Assembly: GCF_945859705.1 (NCBI RefSeq) | Contig: NC_079134.1 | Location: 26,817,636 to 26,881,635, forward strand | Reading direction: 5' to 3' | Source: Episyrphus balteatus | Lineage: Eukaryota > Arthropoda > Insecta > Diptera > Syrphidae | Length of the DNA stretch: 64,000 bases | Part shown: positions 44,314 to 57,115 of the stretch, one piece after another | How the letters are laid out: each line of letters begins with the position of its first letter | Numbering within the stretch: position 1 is the first letter of the stretch | The notes under the pieces: model-generated | The model's database searches: none | Told to the model about the DNA's origin: nothing | Seen by the model: the letters and a program-made list of their open reading frames with translations, nothing else | Position numbers and translations under genes: made by a program

Positions 44314-46376
44314 CAGGGGCGGATCCAGGATTTTTTTCTGGGGGGGGGGGGGGGGGGGGGCACAAGGGATGGATTGGCAAAAAAAAAACAGCAATAACAG
44401 TTAGAAATAAAGTGAAGTATCATACGACTGACTAACAAGCAGAAAATTTTAACGACCCACAGTGGTCTAAAACCTGGCCAAAAATATTTAGGCACATTTC
44501 CGACATCAAATAGGTACCAAATGACCAAAAAGTTATTCGGAAGGAAAAATTTTCATTTTCTTGTTACAGTAAAAGCCACTTAAGTGCTTACCCACTTACC
44601 CCTGGATTAGCCGGGAGAAAGAAAATATAAAAATCAGAGCATGCACTTACTTTCCTGTGCTATATTAAAGTAAGTAATCTATTCTTTATTTAATTTTTTT
44701 ACTTAAGTTGTTTCATCAAATAGTTTTTGAGAAATTAAGTTTTAAAGATGAAATTTTGAAAAAAAATGTTTACGTTTTCTAATTGATTTTGTATAAAATT
44801 TTGCAATATTATGGACATAATTATACCATTAGTTAATGACCTAGTAGTTTTTAGTCAAATACTAAAGACTTCATTCTAATAAATATTAAAGTTCCTAAGA
44901 ATAACAAAAAAAACTGAATCATACTTTTTTGCTGGGAAACCCAGTTTTGTTTTTTTTATTTGCATCAACCTTTTGTAACCCAAGGTCGTAAATTAATAAG
45001 TCAATCGATTGGCCTTTATCTTTAATAAAACACGTATTTTTTTTTAAATTCAATAAAATCATTATTTACTTAGTTATTTCGATATTTATGGAGTAAAAAA
45101 AAATTTTAAATAATTTATTTTTATATAAAAATGTAAAAATTCAAGCAAAAAAAAATAAAACCCCGTGGGTTTACTAATAAAAACTTTTTTCTGAATTTCG
45201 TAGTTTTTACACAAATTAGCTTATTTTCAAAAAAAGCCCAACTTTCAACATTAACTGTCAATTAAAAACTATTGATGTTATTTATTAGAAATTTGAAGTA
45301 CTATCTCGATAAAGCAATACTTAGGCCCAATTTATTCACTCTCCATTATTTTTAAAGGCTCCATTAAAAATTATAAAACTGTCAAATCGCATACAAATTT
45401 TAAAATTTCCCTTTTTTAATGGCGACTTTAAATTTAATGGAGTGTGAATAAATTGGACCTTAAAGATTATATTAGAAGCTTCAAAAGAGAAAAAAATAGT
45501 TCGTAGAGCTTTTATGCAATCTTCTTCGGTTTGTTACAGAAATGTCACATGAGGCTATAAGGGGTTAAATTGTTTTATATCTCAAGAATATTGTGTTCAA
45601 ATTGTAGGTCTCTTGGAGCCAAATTGACCAAGTTATAAGTATTTTAATACTTCCCTTAGGAACGTTTTAGTCTTTTAGTCCAGAGTTCAAAACTTTAAAT
45701 TGTTATCCCCATAACTAATATTTTCAATGCCGGTGATCCTTATAACTTCAAAACAAAAATAAAATAATATTTATAAAAATCTATAAGTAAGGGTCGCTTT
45801 TAAGAAGTTTTTTTCAAAGGGTCTTTATTTTCGGGGTGCAAACTTGGACAAACTTCTGAAATGCAAGTTTGTTCTACATATCTAGCAGTTCTATAATATA
45901 TAGTTTATGCAATGTTGTGGCGTGTTCCGCTATTTAAAACAAAACTAATGTTAAAAAAAAACAACGAGAAAAGTGCAAATTTTTTAACCCCTCCGTATGA
46001 AAAAATAGAGTTGCATTTGCATATACAATTATTTTTTTTTTAGAATATCATTCAATGTCATTCGATGTCCATATCAAAATTTTTCACCAAAATCACTTTG
46101 AAAATTCACTTTTTTTTAAATCGAAAAAAAAAAATTCGTGTGTACCCAACAAATAGCCATTTATTTATTTGTGAGGTGGAGCTTTTCATGGGAAAGGGAT
46201 GCAACAAACAATAAAATTCGCATTTTCAGCCAGAAATAGACAAGAGTTTCACTCAAGTTATTTCTGTTACTATTCATATATTTTAAAAACTCTTAAAGTT
46301 TGATTTCCTTTAAGTATGAACTTTAAGTTCTGGGGGGGGCACGTGCCCCCGTGCCAGCCCCCTGGATCCGCCTATG
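44314..46376. mobile_element. 2.06-kb hAT-type element, exact 8-bp TSD
   Basis: CAGGGGCGGATCCAGG at the left and CCTGGATCCGCC-TATG at the right, flanked by the identical octamer TTGACCAT (44306-44313 and 46377-46384). Next to the left end is a run of about 21 G; next to the right end is GGGGGGGG-CACGTGCCCCC. No transposase frame survives. A small TTA-flanked MITE (45324-45459) is inside. Confidence 0.85.
45324..45459. mobile_element. 136-bp MITE with GGCCCAATTTATTCAC ends
   Basis: GGCCCAATTTATTCACTCTC at the left is mirrored by GTGAATAAATTGGACC at the right, with TTA on both sides (45321-45323, 45460-45462). TCCATTA and TAATGGA continue the TIRs. A decayed relative lies at about 25590-25700. 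Confidence 0.68.
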
Positions 46377-46385
46377 TTGACCATT

Positions 46386-49300
46386 ATTACAATTCATTAA
46401 ATTTCATATTCAAACATATCTTTTACTTTATTGAATTTTGTATAATATGAATGAAACTCAATTGGTTTATCTAAAAAATGGTCCTAACTTTCTAAATTGA
46501 AATCGTGCAAGTATCCAACGCAAACAATATGTCTATTGAAATGATGAAGGTTCTAATTCTTCGCTATCAAATTTGACTGTGAATAGAAATAACTTGATTA
46601 AATAAAACTTTTATCATTCAACATTCAATTTTTTTGTTATCAGTTCACAAAAAACAAAAGGTGAGCTAACCATACACATATTTTAAACCCCTTTAAAAGC
46701 TACTTGCACTCAATATTAAACCAACCCCAATGAATAACTTTTCATAGGCCACTTAAAGGGCTTTAGAAATATACTTATTAAATATAAAATTTGCATAGAA
46801 ATTATATTTTGTTTTGCTTGGTCATTCAACTTCCAATATTTTGAATATATTTTTCAAAGTCCAAACAAGTAAACAATTTCAAAGCATATCAAAATAATAA
46901 TCAAAAATGTATTCTGAAATTCCATAACAATAAGTTTTTATATGCAAAACATTCAATCTATAAGAAAAGGCGTGAGTGGGTGAGTGTTATTGTGTTTTTC
47001 ATTAAAATTGATTATCCTAAATTCAAAAAGGGTAGTTTTTTATAGATTTAAAATTCACTCAGTATAAAAAAAAAAATGCTTTGCATCTTCATTCTAATCA
47101 GGAACGATCTTCGAAACAATTTTTCAACCCTCTCTCTTCTATTCTTTGACAAGGAGTTTGTATTCAAACATTTCAAAATCCCCATCATCCTTAAATTGAA
47201 AATAATAAATATTTCTTTTTTATGTAAATCAGAATTCAGAGAGTTGATGTGAGTAATGTATGTTTGAATAGGAAACTGGCCAAAGAAAACTATTTAGAGT
47301 AGATGATGACTTCATACATTTTTATTTGAACAATGTTAGAATGACGATGCGATGATAATTTTTATGTTGATGAAGACTTGGATTAGGTCAATGAGAACTT
47401 TTAAAAATGGATATTGCGTATTATTTGTGATATTTTAAATTCATATTTGATTAGAAAGGTCTTTCATTCTTGCATATTAGAATATTTAATGAAAAGTAAG
47501 AATGACCAAGGAAAACCGTTGTTTGTGTCTAAGGAGAATGTGTATTATAAAACGTAAAACTTCATGATTTTGGATTTGTAAATATGTACATATAAACTTC
47601 TAAAGTTTTTATTTAATTTCTACTCAAACTCCAATAGTTTTTTCTCGAAACTAAGTTTTTCGCGTTAAGATAAGTCCAATACTGATGACGATAATGTAGG
47701 TTGTCATATATGCTATCATTTTAAACCCAAGACTTAAAGATCGAAGGAGTATTTAAACTACAAAATATTTTCTTGTTAAGTTGGGTCACTGTGGTGTATG
47801 TGTATCTTTTTTTTTTTTTTTAATTTTAATTAGAAAAACTGTTTTAATAAAATATTTTACGATGGAAAATTAATCGTACAGTACCAAGCGTAGCTTTTAT
47901 TCCAGGTGTGCTTTAATGAGTTTCAGCTCGATTTTTCGCACTTGAAAAACGTGATATTATTATTTTTAGCAAATATTTTAATTTATTACATTTAACAAAC
48001 TTTTATGTTCACTTTAAAACCACACAATTTGCGGCGCGACAAAAGTTGACCAGAACTTTATTATAGAGATTACGTGTGGTTAACGTTGACATGAATTGAT
48101 TTAAGCCTAAAATGTTCGCCGTACGGCATAAATCTTGAAAAGTGCGCATTCATTTTGACATTTTTTTCTCGCACAGGAACAATTTAAAGCCTAGTATATG
48201 GGCCAAAATACTATTTAGTTTCTAAAAAGTTGTCCCTTTGATTGGATTTCATTTTTCTTAAAGAAAAAAACCTAAATTTTGATTGAATTGTTTGCAAATC
48301 ACGGTAGGTAACATTGTGGTTTATCTTGGTAACGCAGTGGTATTTAAAGTTTTAAGGCTGATTTTTGGTAACACAATGAAATAAACTATTTAGAATATTT
48401 AATTGAAAATAATTTTTCTGTGATTTAAATTCATAGGAGACTTACGTTGTTCCTATGGTTTCAAATAGGAATATCAGAGTGCTAATAAAACTGAAATTTT
48501 CAGTAAAGTAACGCAGTTGTTTGTTTTTGATCACTTTGTGTTAAAAATGTCATAAATATAGAAATATCATTCCAATGTTTGTTGCAAATGTTATTTTATA
48601 ATAGATTAAATTATAACCATTGTATGTCAACTAAAATATATGAAAATATATTGATAAAAATTTCCATATTTTTTTTTCAAAATTCACTGCCCTAATTAGG
48701 AATCAAAAAGTATTTTGGTCCATATATTTGTGAATGTTCAAATGTTCACTTCACCAGAAGTAAGTACTTGACTTAAGTTCATCACCAAAAAAATAATATC
48801 ATATAGGGAAGGAAAAATTGTGGCAGACAATCCCCGAAAAAAGGCACGCCGACTAGAGATAGCTCTTCTTTTAGCTATTTTTGTGAATTTAAGTCCTAAA
48901 AAGTACGCAAGTAGCTTGTTTAGATACGGGATATAGAAACCAAGCCATAGACCTTCTCTTCTAGAAGTTCATTGGACAAATTTTCTCCTCGTGGATCCCA
49001 AAAGGAATCCACTCAAGATCGACTGCTTGGGACAGAAGATATTTCCACAATTTGTACAAAATTAAATTGAAAAAAATAAAGAATCTTAATAATAATATTG
49101 ACATTTATTCTTACTAAATAAAACATTGTGAATAGTGAATAATTGAATAAAAAACTGAATAATAAATAATAATAGTTTTTAACAATAAAGATACAAAGAA
49201 AATAAGAACTTCTTATAAACCGACTCAAATTAAAACCACTTTAAAAATCTTTAACACAAATATTTTTCTACTTTTGTTTCCATTGTACTTACCAAAAACC

Positions 49301-50340
49301 ATATAATAATTTTCCCATAAGCCCCCTTATCCATATTTGAATCTCCATTCAAAATCCCTTAATAGATATGACGCTTATATCCTGAATATATTTCCACTTA
49401 ACAAAAAAAATTAACTTCTCCGTCTATAGCACAGGGTCATTGTTTTTCATTATCTACTTTAAACTAAATTTCTGAAAGTAATTTGGCAAAACTACACTAT
49501 CATTCATGGTCTTTGCGACAAAATAAGTTCACCCAACCAAAATAATCTTCAAAGCAGAACCCACATATATAATATAGTTCAAGTATTCATGCTATTCTGC
49601 ACCAAAGTCCTTCTCATCCATAATGAAGTCGACTTCCTTATTTCTATTTATCTAATAAGAAAAAGGAGAGGGTTTTTTTTTTCTTTTCTATTTGTCGTGT
49701 GCATTCAGTAGTTATTCTCTTTATGTCCATTTTGCCACAGCTTTGAACGCAGAAAAAAAAGTTAAAAAAAATTAAAAAAAAAGAACTTTCTCCACTAAAA
49801 TGAACACAATTCTCAACCCTCGAACTCAATTGCTCATAGACGATAACCTTGGTTTGCATTCGCAGCTACCCAACTCAGTTTTTCCAGCAGCCAGTGTGAT
49901 GGACTTGGACGTTGTATTCGTAACGATGTAAATAATAAGCTTGTGCATGATCCACGAGGAGTGCTCTAGAGCTTGAATTTTCCTTAATTTATACCTCCTC
50001 ATGGTTTTTCTTTTACACAATTTTCTTAGTTTCATAGCTTGAAGTTTATTGCGTTGTGTTTCTTCTCCTCACCTCCACTGACTATGAACTGCAGACGGAC
50101 AGAAACAAAAATTAAGTTTTCAGGTTCATAATTGAATTTACAATGGAGAATTGATTTTTGCATAATCATGCTATAGAAAAAATTAACATTGAGACGAGCA
50201 CAACAGGACAAACAAAATAATAAAAAAAAAGAAACTTTCGACAAGACAACAAAGGACGAAGGACTAAAACAACAACAACAAAACCATCAAAGGAAAAAAT
50301 AAAAAGAAAAAAAAAAAAAAAAAAAAAACACTTTGGTTGA
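46386..50340. other. gene-poor DNA without recognisable transposon ends
   Basis: Almost 4 kb where I find no TIR pair and no convincing exon. The motif CACTGTGGTGTATG occurs near 47785 and again, related, near 53270 (reverse) and 61200. Around 49680-50035 two short minus-strand frames contain spaced cysteines (SCECKPRL; SCGKMDIKRITTEC), but I could not join them into a gene. Confidence 0.35.
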
Positions 50341-50466
50341 CACCGACCATCATCATGGATCTATGTCGTCAATCTTTTGAGAACGTGACAAGATTTCAAC
50401 TTGGATAGATTCGATGTCCTTTCGAAGGATCTTATGTGGGTGCGGGTAATAAGTGGGTGTATGATT

Positions 50467-50802
50467 GCAGGATAAATCCAAGTCCCAATTAATATTGCAT
50501 TACACTTGACACACTGCACTTTCGCTATTGGATGATGCTGTATAGACACAAGGACATCTTTGCGCTTCTTCCTGAAGCAGCAGTTGCAGCAGCTGCTGCT
50601 GCTGCTGCTGACAGGCGAGAAACCATTTCAATTGTTGCAGCTTTAATTGAACATTGAGGTAAAATAACACTCTTGCACACATGAGACGACATGAGGTTTT
50701 CAATAATGTTCCACACAATCGTACAAACCATAGTTTAACACAAGATTGACATTGAGAATGACAATTGGCCATCAGTAAAAGGAAAACCAGAGAGGAGGAC
50801 AT
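50467..50802 (-). CDS. candidate small secreted, cysteine-containing protein
   Basis: A 100-codon frame from an ATG at 50802 to a TAA at about 50500 begins MSSSLVFLLLMANC, which looks like a signal peptide, followed by SQCQSCVKLWFVRLCG. It has about nine cysteines after the leader and a CAG/CTG-encoded Q-L-rich tract (QQQQQQLLQLLL). After the TAA the same frame stays open for 48 codons (CNINWDLDLSCNHTPTYYPH...). A TATAAG motif is near 50830, but rather close to the ATG. I recognise no family. It may be a neuropeptide-like or other secreted gene with an intron I cannot place, or chance. Confidence 0.3.
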
Positions 50803-51501
50803 ATTGATTTTGGAATTGGAGAGGGCTTATAAATGTATAATGCGAGAGAGAGGACGTTTTAGTCAACACTATCGTTAATCATTTGCCAATGTTCATTTTG
50901 TGTTAGTTCAATTGATTTGAATCCTTTGGATGTTTGCTGTGAAAATATGTTGTCACAAGGAGAAATTTATTCCTAATGGGTTGATGGAATTTGATGAATT
51001 ATGACGAATGTCATTAAGGATGTGATCAATTTTGAGTGGTATTATTCATTCTAAAGTAATTGTATTTATTTGAAGGTTGTCATTGGATACCTACTCAATT
51101 ACATTTTAGGTGCTAGCTTCAGATATTTAAAAATTCCAATTTTACAATTTTAGTTCCCCTTTAGTCCAAAACGTAAGTATCTATTCACTGGCCTACAATT
51201 TTCAACTTTTTAAAATTTTCCAGAAAGATTTATATCAAATTTTATAGATTTGGGTTCAGTAAGCTCAAAAATTAAATTGTTTTTTTTTAGCAGCTCTAGT
51301 TTTTGAAATATTTAATTTTATATATTTGGTTAAATATTCATACTAATTTTTAAGTTTTTCTTATTTTGAGCGTTTATTAAAATTTTCCAGAAAAATTCAT
51401 ATTAAACTCAATATATTTGGGATCAGTAAACCTAAAAATCACATTCTTTTTTTCCAGGAGCTCTATTTTTTGAAATATTTTAGTTTTCCATATTTTGGGG
51501 G

Positions 51502-52793
51502 CAGTGGCGTGCTTTGAGTCGCCGGGGCCCCGGGGCAAGACTAAATTTTAGGGCCCCTTTGATATTTGGGGGCCCCTTAGATACCAAAAAGTACGTATAC
51601 ACCATACATTTTTTTGTATGGCTTATTTATTTTTAGGTTTATTTTAATGTTTTAATTAGTTCGTAATGCACTTTGCTATACTTACTTAAATTTTCTATCA
51701 TAAAAGTAGTAAATACTTGTACTAGGGCCCCCAAAATTAAATATTTAGAGACCCCTAAAAAAACAATTTTTTTTAACTTAGAATTGATAGTTCTTGGGGC
51801 CTCTGTTCTGAAGTAATATGTACACTTTTGATTTTCCATCATCAAACATAGTGTATTTCTTTTGGGGCCCGTGAAAAATTATTTTGGGGCCTCAAAATTA
51901 AGTGCTTAGGGGCCCCTAAAATATAGTTTAATTTTTTTGGAGCCAAGAATTAATAGGTATTGGGGCCTCTGCTCTGAAGTAATATTCGGAATGCCACCAA
52001 TAACGTAATGTTTTTATTTTGGGCCCTGATGTATTTATGTTGGGGCCCCTGAATTGATATTTAATTTTCCATTTGATTGTTTTGAACCACTGAAGTAATA
52101 GCTTTTGAGGATCCTCAAATAATATTTGTCATGCCATCAGAAAATTTGATGAATATTTTTGGGCACCTTAGTAATAGATTTTGGGGCCCCCCAAATTAAT
52201 ATTTGATTCCCTCTCAACTAACGGGGTTCCTGAAAAATTATTTTTTGGGACCCTTGATATAAAATTTTTGGAGCCGCGAAGTCATATTTTTTGGGGCTCC
52301 TAAAGTAATATTTAGTAATCCATCAATAAATGTAATTTAATTTAAAAAACAATTTTTTTAATTTAATTTTTTTAGACGCCCTGAAGTAAAGGCTTTTGGG
52401 GCCCCTGGCCTGAAGTTGTTTTTTGCTTTTTTGGGGCCCTTTATGTATTAGGTATTTGTGGTTGCAAGGATTTTTCAAGTAATATTTTTTGGGGCCCTAA
52501 GATAAAATTATATTTTTTCTTTTAAAAAAGCAGTTTATTTTTTTGGGGCCCCTGGGGTAGCCTTTTTATTAAATCAATATATATTATGTGGCTATCAATG
52601 CATTATACATTACACTGAATGACATAATTTTCCTCCCTTGTATCTGAAGTGATTCAAATAAATTTGTATTTACTTCGTAATTCAATTTATGCTAACAGTT
52701 TCCTTCTCTGCATTGTCTCCAGTGGGGGCCCTTGGGTCGGTCGGGGGCCCCGGGGCGCCGCCCCGCTTGCCCCAAGGGACTGTACGCCGAATG
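51502..52793. mobile_element. hAT-like element packed with GGGGCCC blocks
   Basis: Begins CAGTGGCGTGCTTTGAG with GCCGGGGCCCCGGGGC just inside. It ends with GGGGGCCCCGGGGCGCCGCC, then GCTTGCCCCAAGG and GTACGCC. Between them some 18-20 blocks of TTTTGGGGCCCC-type sequence recur at irregular spacing of 20-120 bp (for example near 51550, 51909, 52041, 52180, 52398, 52490, 52543). CAGTGGCG ends are common among hAT elements; the TSD is not clear. No protein is encoded. Confidence 0.5.
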
Positions 52794-52799
52794 TATTTT

Positions 52800-55280
52800 A
52801 TTTCGGTTCAGTAAGTAAAATAAAAAAAAAAACATTTTTAAAATAGAAAAAATTTAACAATTTAACAAAAAAAAAAAATTTATGAATTTCTATGCTTTTT
52901 TATGTATGAATAATTTAAAAACTAGAGCTGCTAGAAAAGAACTAATGTTATTTTTGGAATGAGCACCCTAAATTTAGTAAGAAATGATAAACAACGGTCT
53001 GGAAAATGTTTGTGTGTTGGGCAGTTTTATGGTTTCATATCAGTCAAAAAGAGATTTTTAACGAATCTGAAAACCAAAATTTCAATGATGGAGAAGTTCT
53101 AAAATGGGTTAAGTAATGTTAATGGATGTAAGTAATTTCAGGTACCGTTTTTTTTAATTAATAAAGTATACAAAAATTACCCTCTCTAGAATTTTTTGTT
53201 CAATCCAAACGCTGTAGAATATTTCTTTGACATCCACAAATCTTATGAAGAAGAAAAAAGCACGCATACACCACAGTGACCTAGCAATTTAATTTGAAAA
53301 TGCCAAACGTTATGCAAATTGTTGTTGTAGTAATAAACTCATCATCCTTACTCGATAAACTATGATAAATAGCCGATTCTAAGCGAAAATCCTGACGATA
53401 ACTATGCCCGAGAACACTGTTGATTCTCTCTGTTGGAGATGTTGAAAAAATACAACATTCACTTCTCTCGGGACCCTGAACCCTGATTTCGAACGTTCAA
53501 CGTTATCACTTTTCGTCTAAAAGACCTTCCACTCTATTTGAAAGTTAAGAAAATACTTTACACATATTTTTCTACTGTCGTCGATTTATTCGATTATAAA
53601 TTATATGCATAGGTATACATAAATATATTCGATAAATCGAAATGCAACTCAAACTTCAACTTCCGTTAAGTTACCTATAAATAGATATAAAGAAAAAAAA
53701 AAAATACATCAAAACAAAATACATATAAAATTTTTCCCACATAATTTCCTTTCTCGTCATCTTTTGCTCATTTCCTATGAGTGTGCTCCTGAAGTATTTT
53801 CCACTTATCTTTTATAAAGAAAAATATCCGCTTATACTTCACTCGACCTGAAAAAACAATAACAACAACAACAACAACAAAACTCTCTGCACAGATTGAT
53901 GAGCCCTGTCTTTTTCCTTTCACATAATCCACCTCATATCCTGCTTGAAGTTTGACAGCAAATTCACTCAACTCATTTCCAATGCATGGATATATAGAGA
54001 TACAATTTATGTGAACACAATACTCGTATGAGTAGAGAGTATCAGCTTGAAACGAAATAATGTATTCGATAAATAAGTTCAAGCATCAACCAGGATATGG
54101 ACTCGACGAATACTTCATTGTTGTTGGCAGCAACAAAAGCACGACAACGCACGATGACGACGTCGACGGGTAGGTAGGGTATGATAATACAATGGAATAA
54201 ATTTTTAGATTTGACTTTCAGATTTTCGAGGATACTTTTTTTTTTTTGAAAAAAAGTGACAAAAGTCCTCTTGAATTACAAATTTACGAGTCGCTTAAAA
54301 ACGCATAATGTGTGTCTACAGAATAGGCGGATTTTGATAGACATAACATCGTATTCACACGTTTTATGGTAAATTTATGGATCCTTTTTGAATGAATTTT
54401 TAGGAGAAAGAAAGTCATTTTGTATTGTTTTTTTTTTTTTTCTTTCTGAGCTAGTATTTATTTTTGTATTTCCATATTTTTATGCACAAATCACAAAATG
54501 ATAGAATATCATCCTTCATGGAGTCACGGTTTAAGGATTTACAACACACAATGTTTCTCTAGTCCGAAAAAAGAAAATGAAACCGAAAATAATTCGAGTC
54601 GCATAAACTTTAAAAGAAAAAAATTATTTTTATTCAAGATGAAAATTTAATATCTTTTTAAAGACAAAATATTTTAAATGTTTTGTGCTTTCAATTATTT
54701 ACGAAACACAAGTAACACAGGATTGTTTATAGAAGAAGTTAGGAATTGTTAAGCACTTCAGTCATTATTTAAGTTCAAAGTTTTAATATTAATTGATCAG
54801 TTGTAATTAATTATTATAAATATTGAGAATTTTTAATTTGGGCTTTTTTGATCTTTGATTTTTTTAAGCAATTATTGGATTAGTCTCTTAATTACTTTAA
54901 AAATTCAAAGATCATAAAAGCCTAAATTAAAAATTACTCATGTTTTAAGTTGATGTTAAGGAATTAAAAAGCTTAACTGATTTTTAAAATTTTTATAAAT
55001 CGGAATAACAATTTACTAATTATGAAATAGTTTGGCTTTTCTTTAGAAACAAATAAGAAAAAAAAAGATTTGTTTTCGCTAGTATTTGATGATATCAAAT
55101 TTGCTTTTAATGATGGCCATCTAAGATTTTTGGCGAATCTAGATTTTTCGACGCAGTATATCATGCCACCCAATTTAAAATAAATATTTTTTTCAATATA
55201 TTTATTTCAATAGGTTCAACAATTAACGCCAAGATTTTTAAATTATTTAGAGCATATTTTTTGCAGGTTAGTGTTTAAAT
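52800..55280. other. AT-rich spacer, no gene recognised
   Basis: Contains an inverted repeat at about 54829-54942 (ATTTTTAATTTGGGC against GCCTAAATTAAAAAT) and a (CAA)n run near 53860. A 104-codon minus-strand frame (53768-54082) has no known domain. A TATAAATA near 53675 is not linked to any visible gene. Confidence 0.35.
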
Positions 55281-56766
55281 CGGTAACACTGGTCTGCAAA
55301 ATTTAACTTTTTTTTTCTCCTTCAAATCATTTTTTTTTAAACTATGAAAAATTTGACTTTCCTGAATCTAAATCAGGAGTCAGAAAAATTCTAGCACGTA
55401 CCATTTTTTTTTTAAATGATTTTTGAAAAATATGAGTAGTTTGTAGAAAATAACCCTTTTAGATTCGGTTGACCTAGTACAAAAATAAAACTAATATTCG
55501 TATTCACCTCAAATTTGGGGGAATTATTGACACCAAATATGTATTAATTAATTAAAATTTACACACATTTTAAGACACTAATTGACAACAACAGCAAAAA
55601 TATCGAAATCCTGCAGTTTTTAGTAAATCCCACATGAAAAAAAAACACCTTAATTACTTAATTAAGGAAAATGTAAAATCTCAAAGCCCGTTATATATAA
55701 AAAGTCAAAACTATAATAAAATACATTAAAACAAATTTATACGTGTTTTGTAATTTTATATACTATTTTTCTATTTAGAAATATCTTATCTGTGATAAAC
55801 CATTCGATACACTGCCTTTTAAAGCTTCAAATTTGTTTCTCCTAGGAACAAAAGTATACTTTTCTCACGGTTTTTGATGTGTTGAGTTCGAATCCGAAGT
55901 CAAAAAAAATCTAGCACGTCAGGATTTTGAGAAAATCTAAAAAAAAGCTACTTCCTATACCTCAAAATTTTTTTAAAATCGGATTCAAAATCAGCATGCT
56001 AAAATCTATTAGAAAAGTATAATTTTGTTCTTGGGAGAAAGAAATATGAATTTAAAATGATCAGTTTCTTTATGGTACATAAGATATGCCAAACCTACTT
56101 AACTTACTTAAATTTAAATATCTCGGATAAGAAAAGAGATATTGAGAAGATTGAAACTGAATTTGAAAGAAAAGTTTAGTTGAAAAAGTTTACATTAAGC
56201 CAAAATATTGCTTCGAAAACAGAAAAAAAATGGGTTTTCTATATCTTATATATAAAAATAAGTTCGTTAAGTGTGTGTGGCCGATAAACTCGCGTTTGGC
56301 TGGTCCGATTTTGGTAATTTTTTGTTTGTTTGAAAGGTATTAATATGTAGATGGTTTGTATCAAAAAAATAATACCTTTTCTCCCACTTTCACATAGCTG
56401 TCAATTTGTACGAGTGAAAAAACACTCTTGCTTTTTAAAAAGTTTAACTAAGCTTTATTTGTAAAAAAATATATTAAGACAGGCTTTCAAAATAATTATT
56501 ATTGTTTATAGTCTGATGATGCCTGTCAACGTTTGAATTTGCTTGAAGCAGACTCAACGCTTCCTGGTGCATCTGTTTTGTCTTCGCCACATCATATTGT
56601 TCTCAGTAAATATAATCACATCTAATCCTTCAAATTCACTCGAACTTTAGCATAATTTCCGTGATTAGGATTAGATACACCGAATGCGCCGTGTGACATT
56701 AAATCCACATTTGGATTACACAAATGAAAAAATGTATAATCAAGTTGTGATCTTTATTGAGGACAC

Positions 56767-57115
56767 GTGTTTTGTTTGATGATTGCGAATAAAGCATTGG
56801 CACAATTAGGATTGGTTGCCCCAAATCGTGAAGAGCAAGATGTTCTTGATCAAGAAATACTACGCGGAAGGCAATACAATTGCGTAGAATTAAGAATATT
56901 TGTGCAAACCAATTCCCGAAGTATGACACTATTATGCAAGGTGTCATCATTCAGAGTTGTAGTTTGTATTTCTTAGATGCACCCGATGGTACGGGAAATT
57001 GCAGGCATGTTATTAGATGGTGGCCGTACAGCACACTCGGTTCTTAAATTGACTTTGAATATGCAGGTTAATGAAACACCTACAGTACCTTGCCATATTA
57101 TTAGGGCCAAGCGAA
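56767..57115 (+). pseudogene. Helitron PIF1-like helicase fragment
   Basis: The frames give ANKALAQLGLVAPN, then (frame shifted) LDAPDGTGN, equivalent to the Walker A LDAPGGTGKT with the lysine lost. AGMLLDGGRTAHSVLKLTLN follows, equivalent to motif Ia and the TAHS-LKLP block of Helitron helicases. Two or more frameshifts and the broken Walker A show that it is inactive. The ends of the protein and the Rep part are absent. Confidence 0.7.

Noticed and set aside
44313..44528. Minus-strand frame with a PPPPPPP stretch
   Set aside because: The proline run is the G homopolymer of the hAT element end.
49013..50244. Minus-strand small frames with SCECKPRL and SCGKMDIKRITTEC considered as a prothoracicotropic-hormone-like cystine knot
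   Set aside because: The frames cannot be joined with credible splice sites, and the cysteine spacing does not fit any family that I could verify.
53768..54082. 104-codon minus-strand frame
   Set aside because: It holds a VVVVVV tract from a (CAA)n repeat and no domain; a splice-acceptor-like site lies within it, but no partner exon was found.
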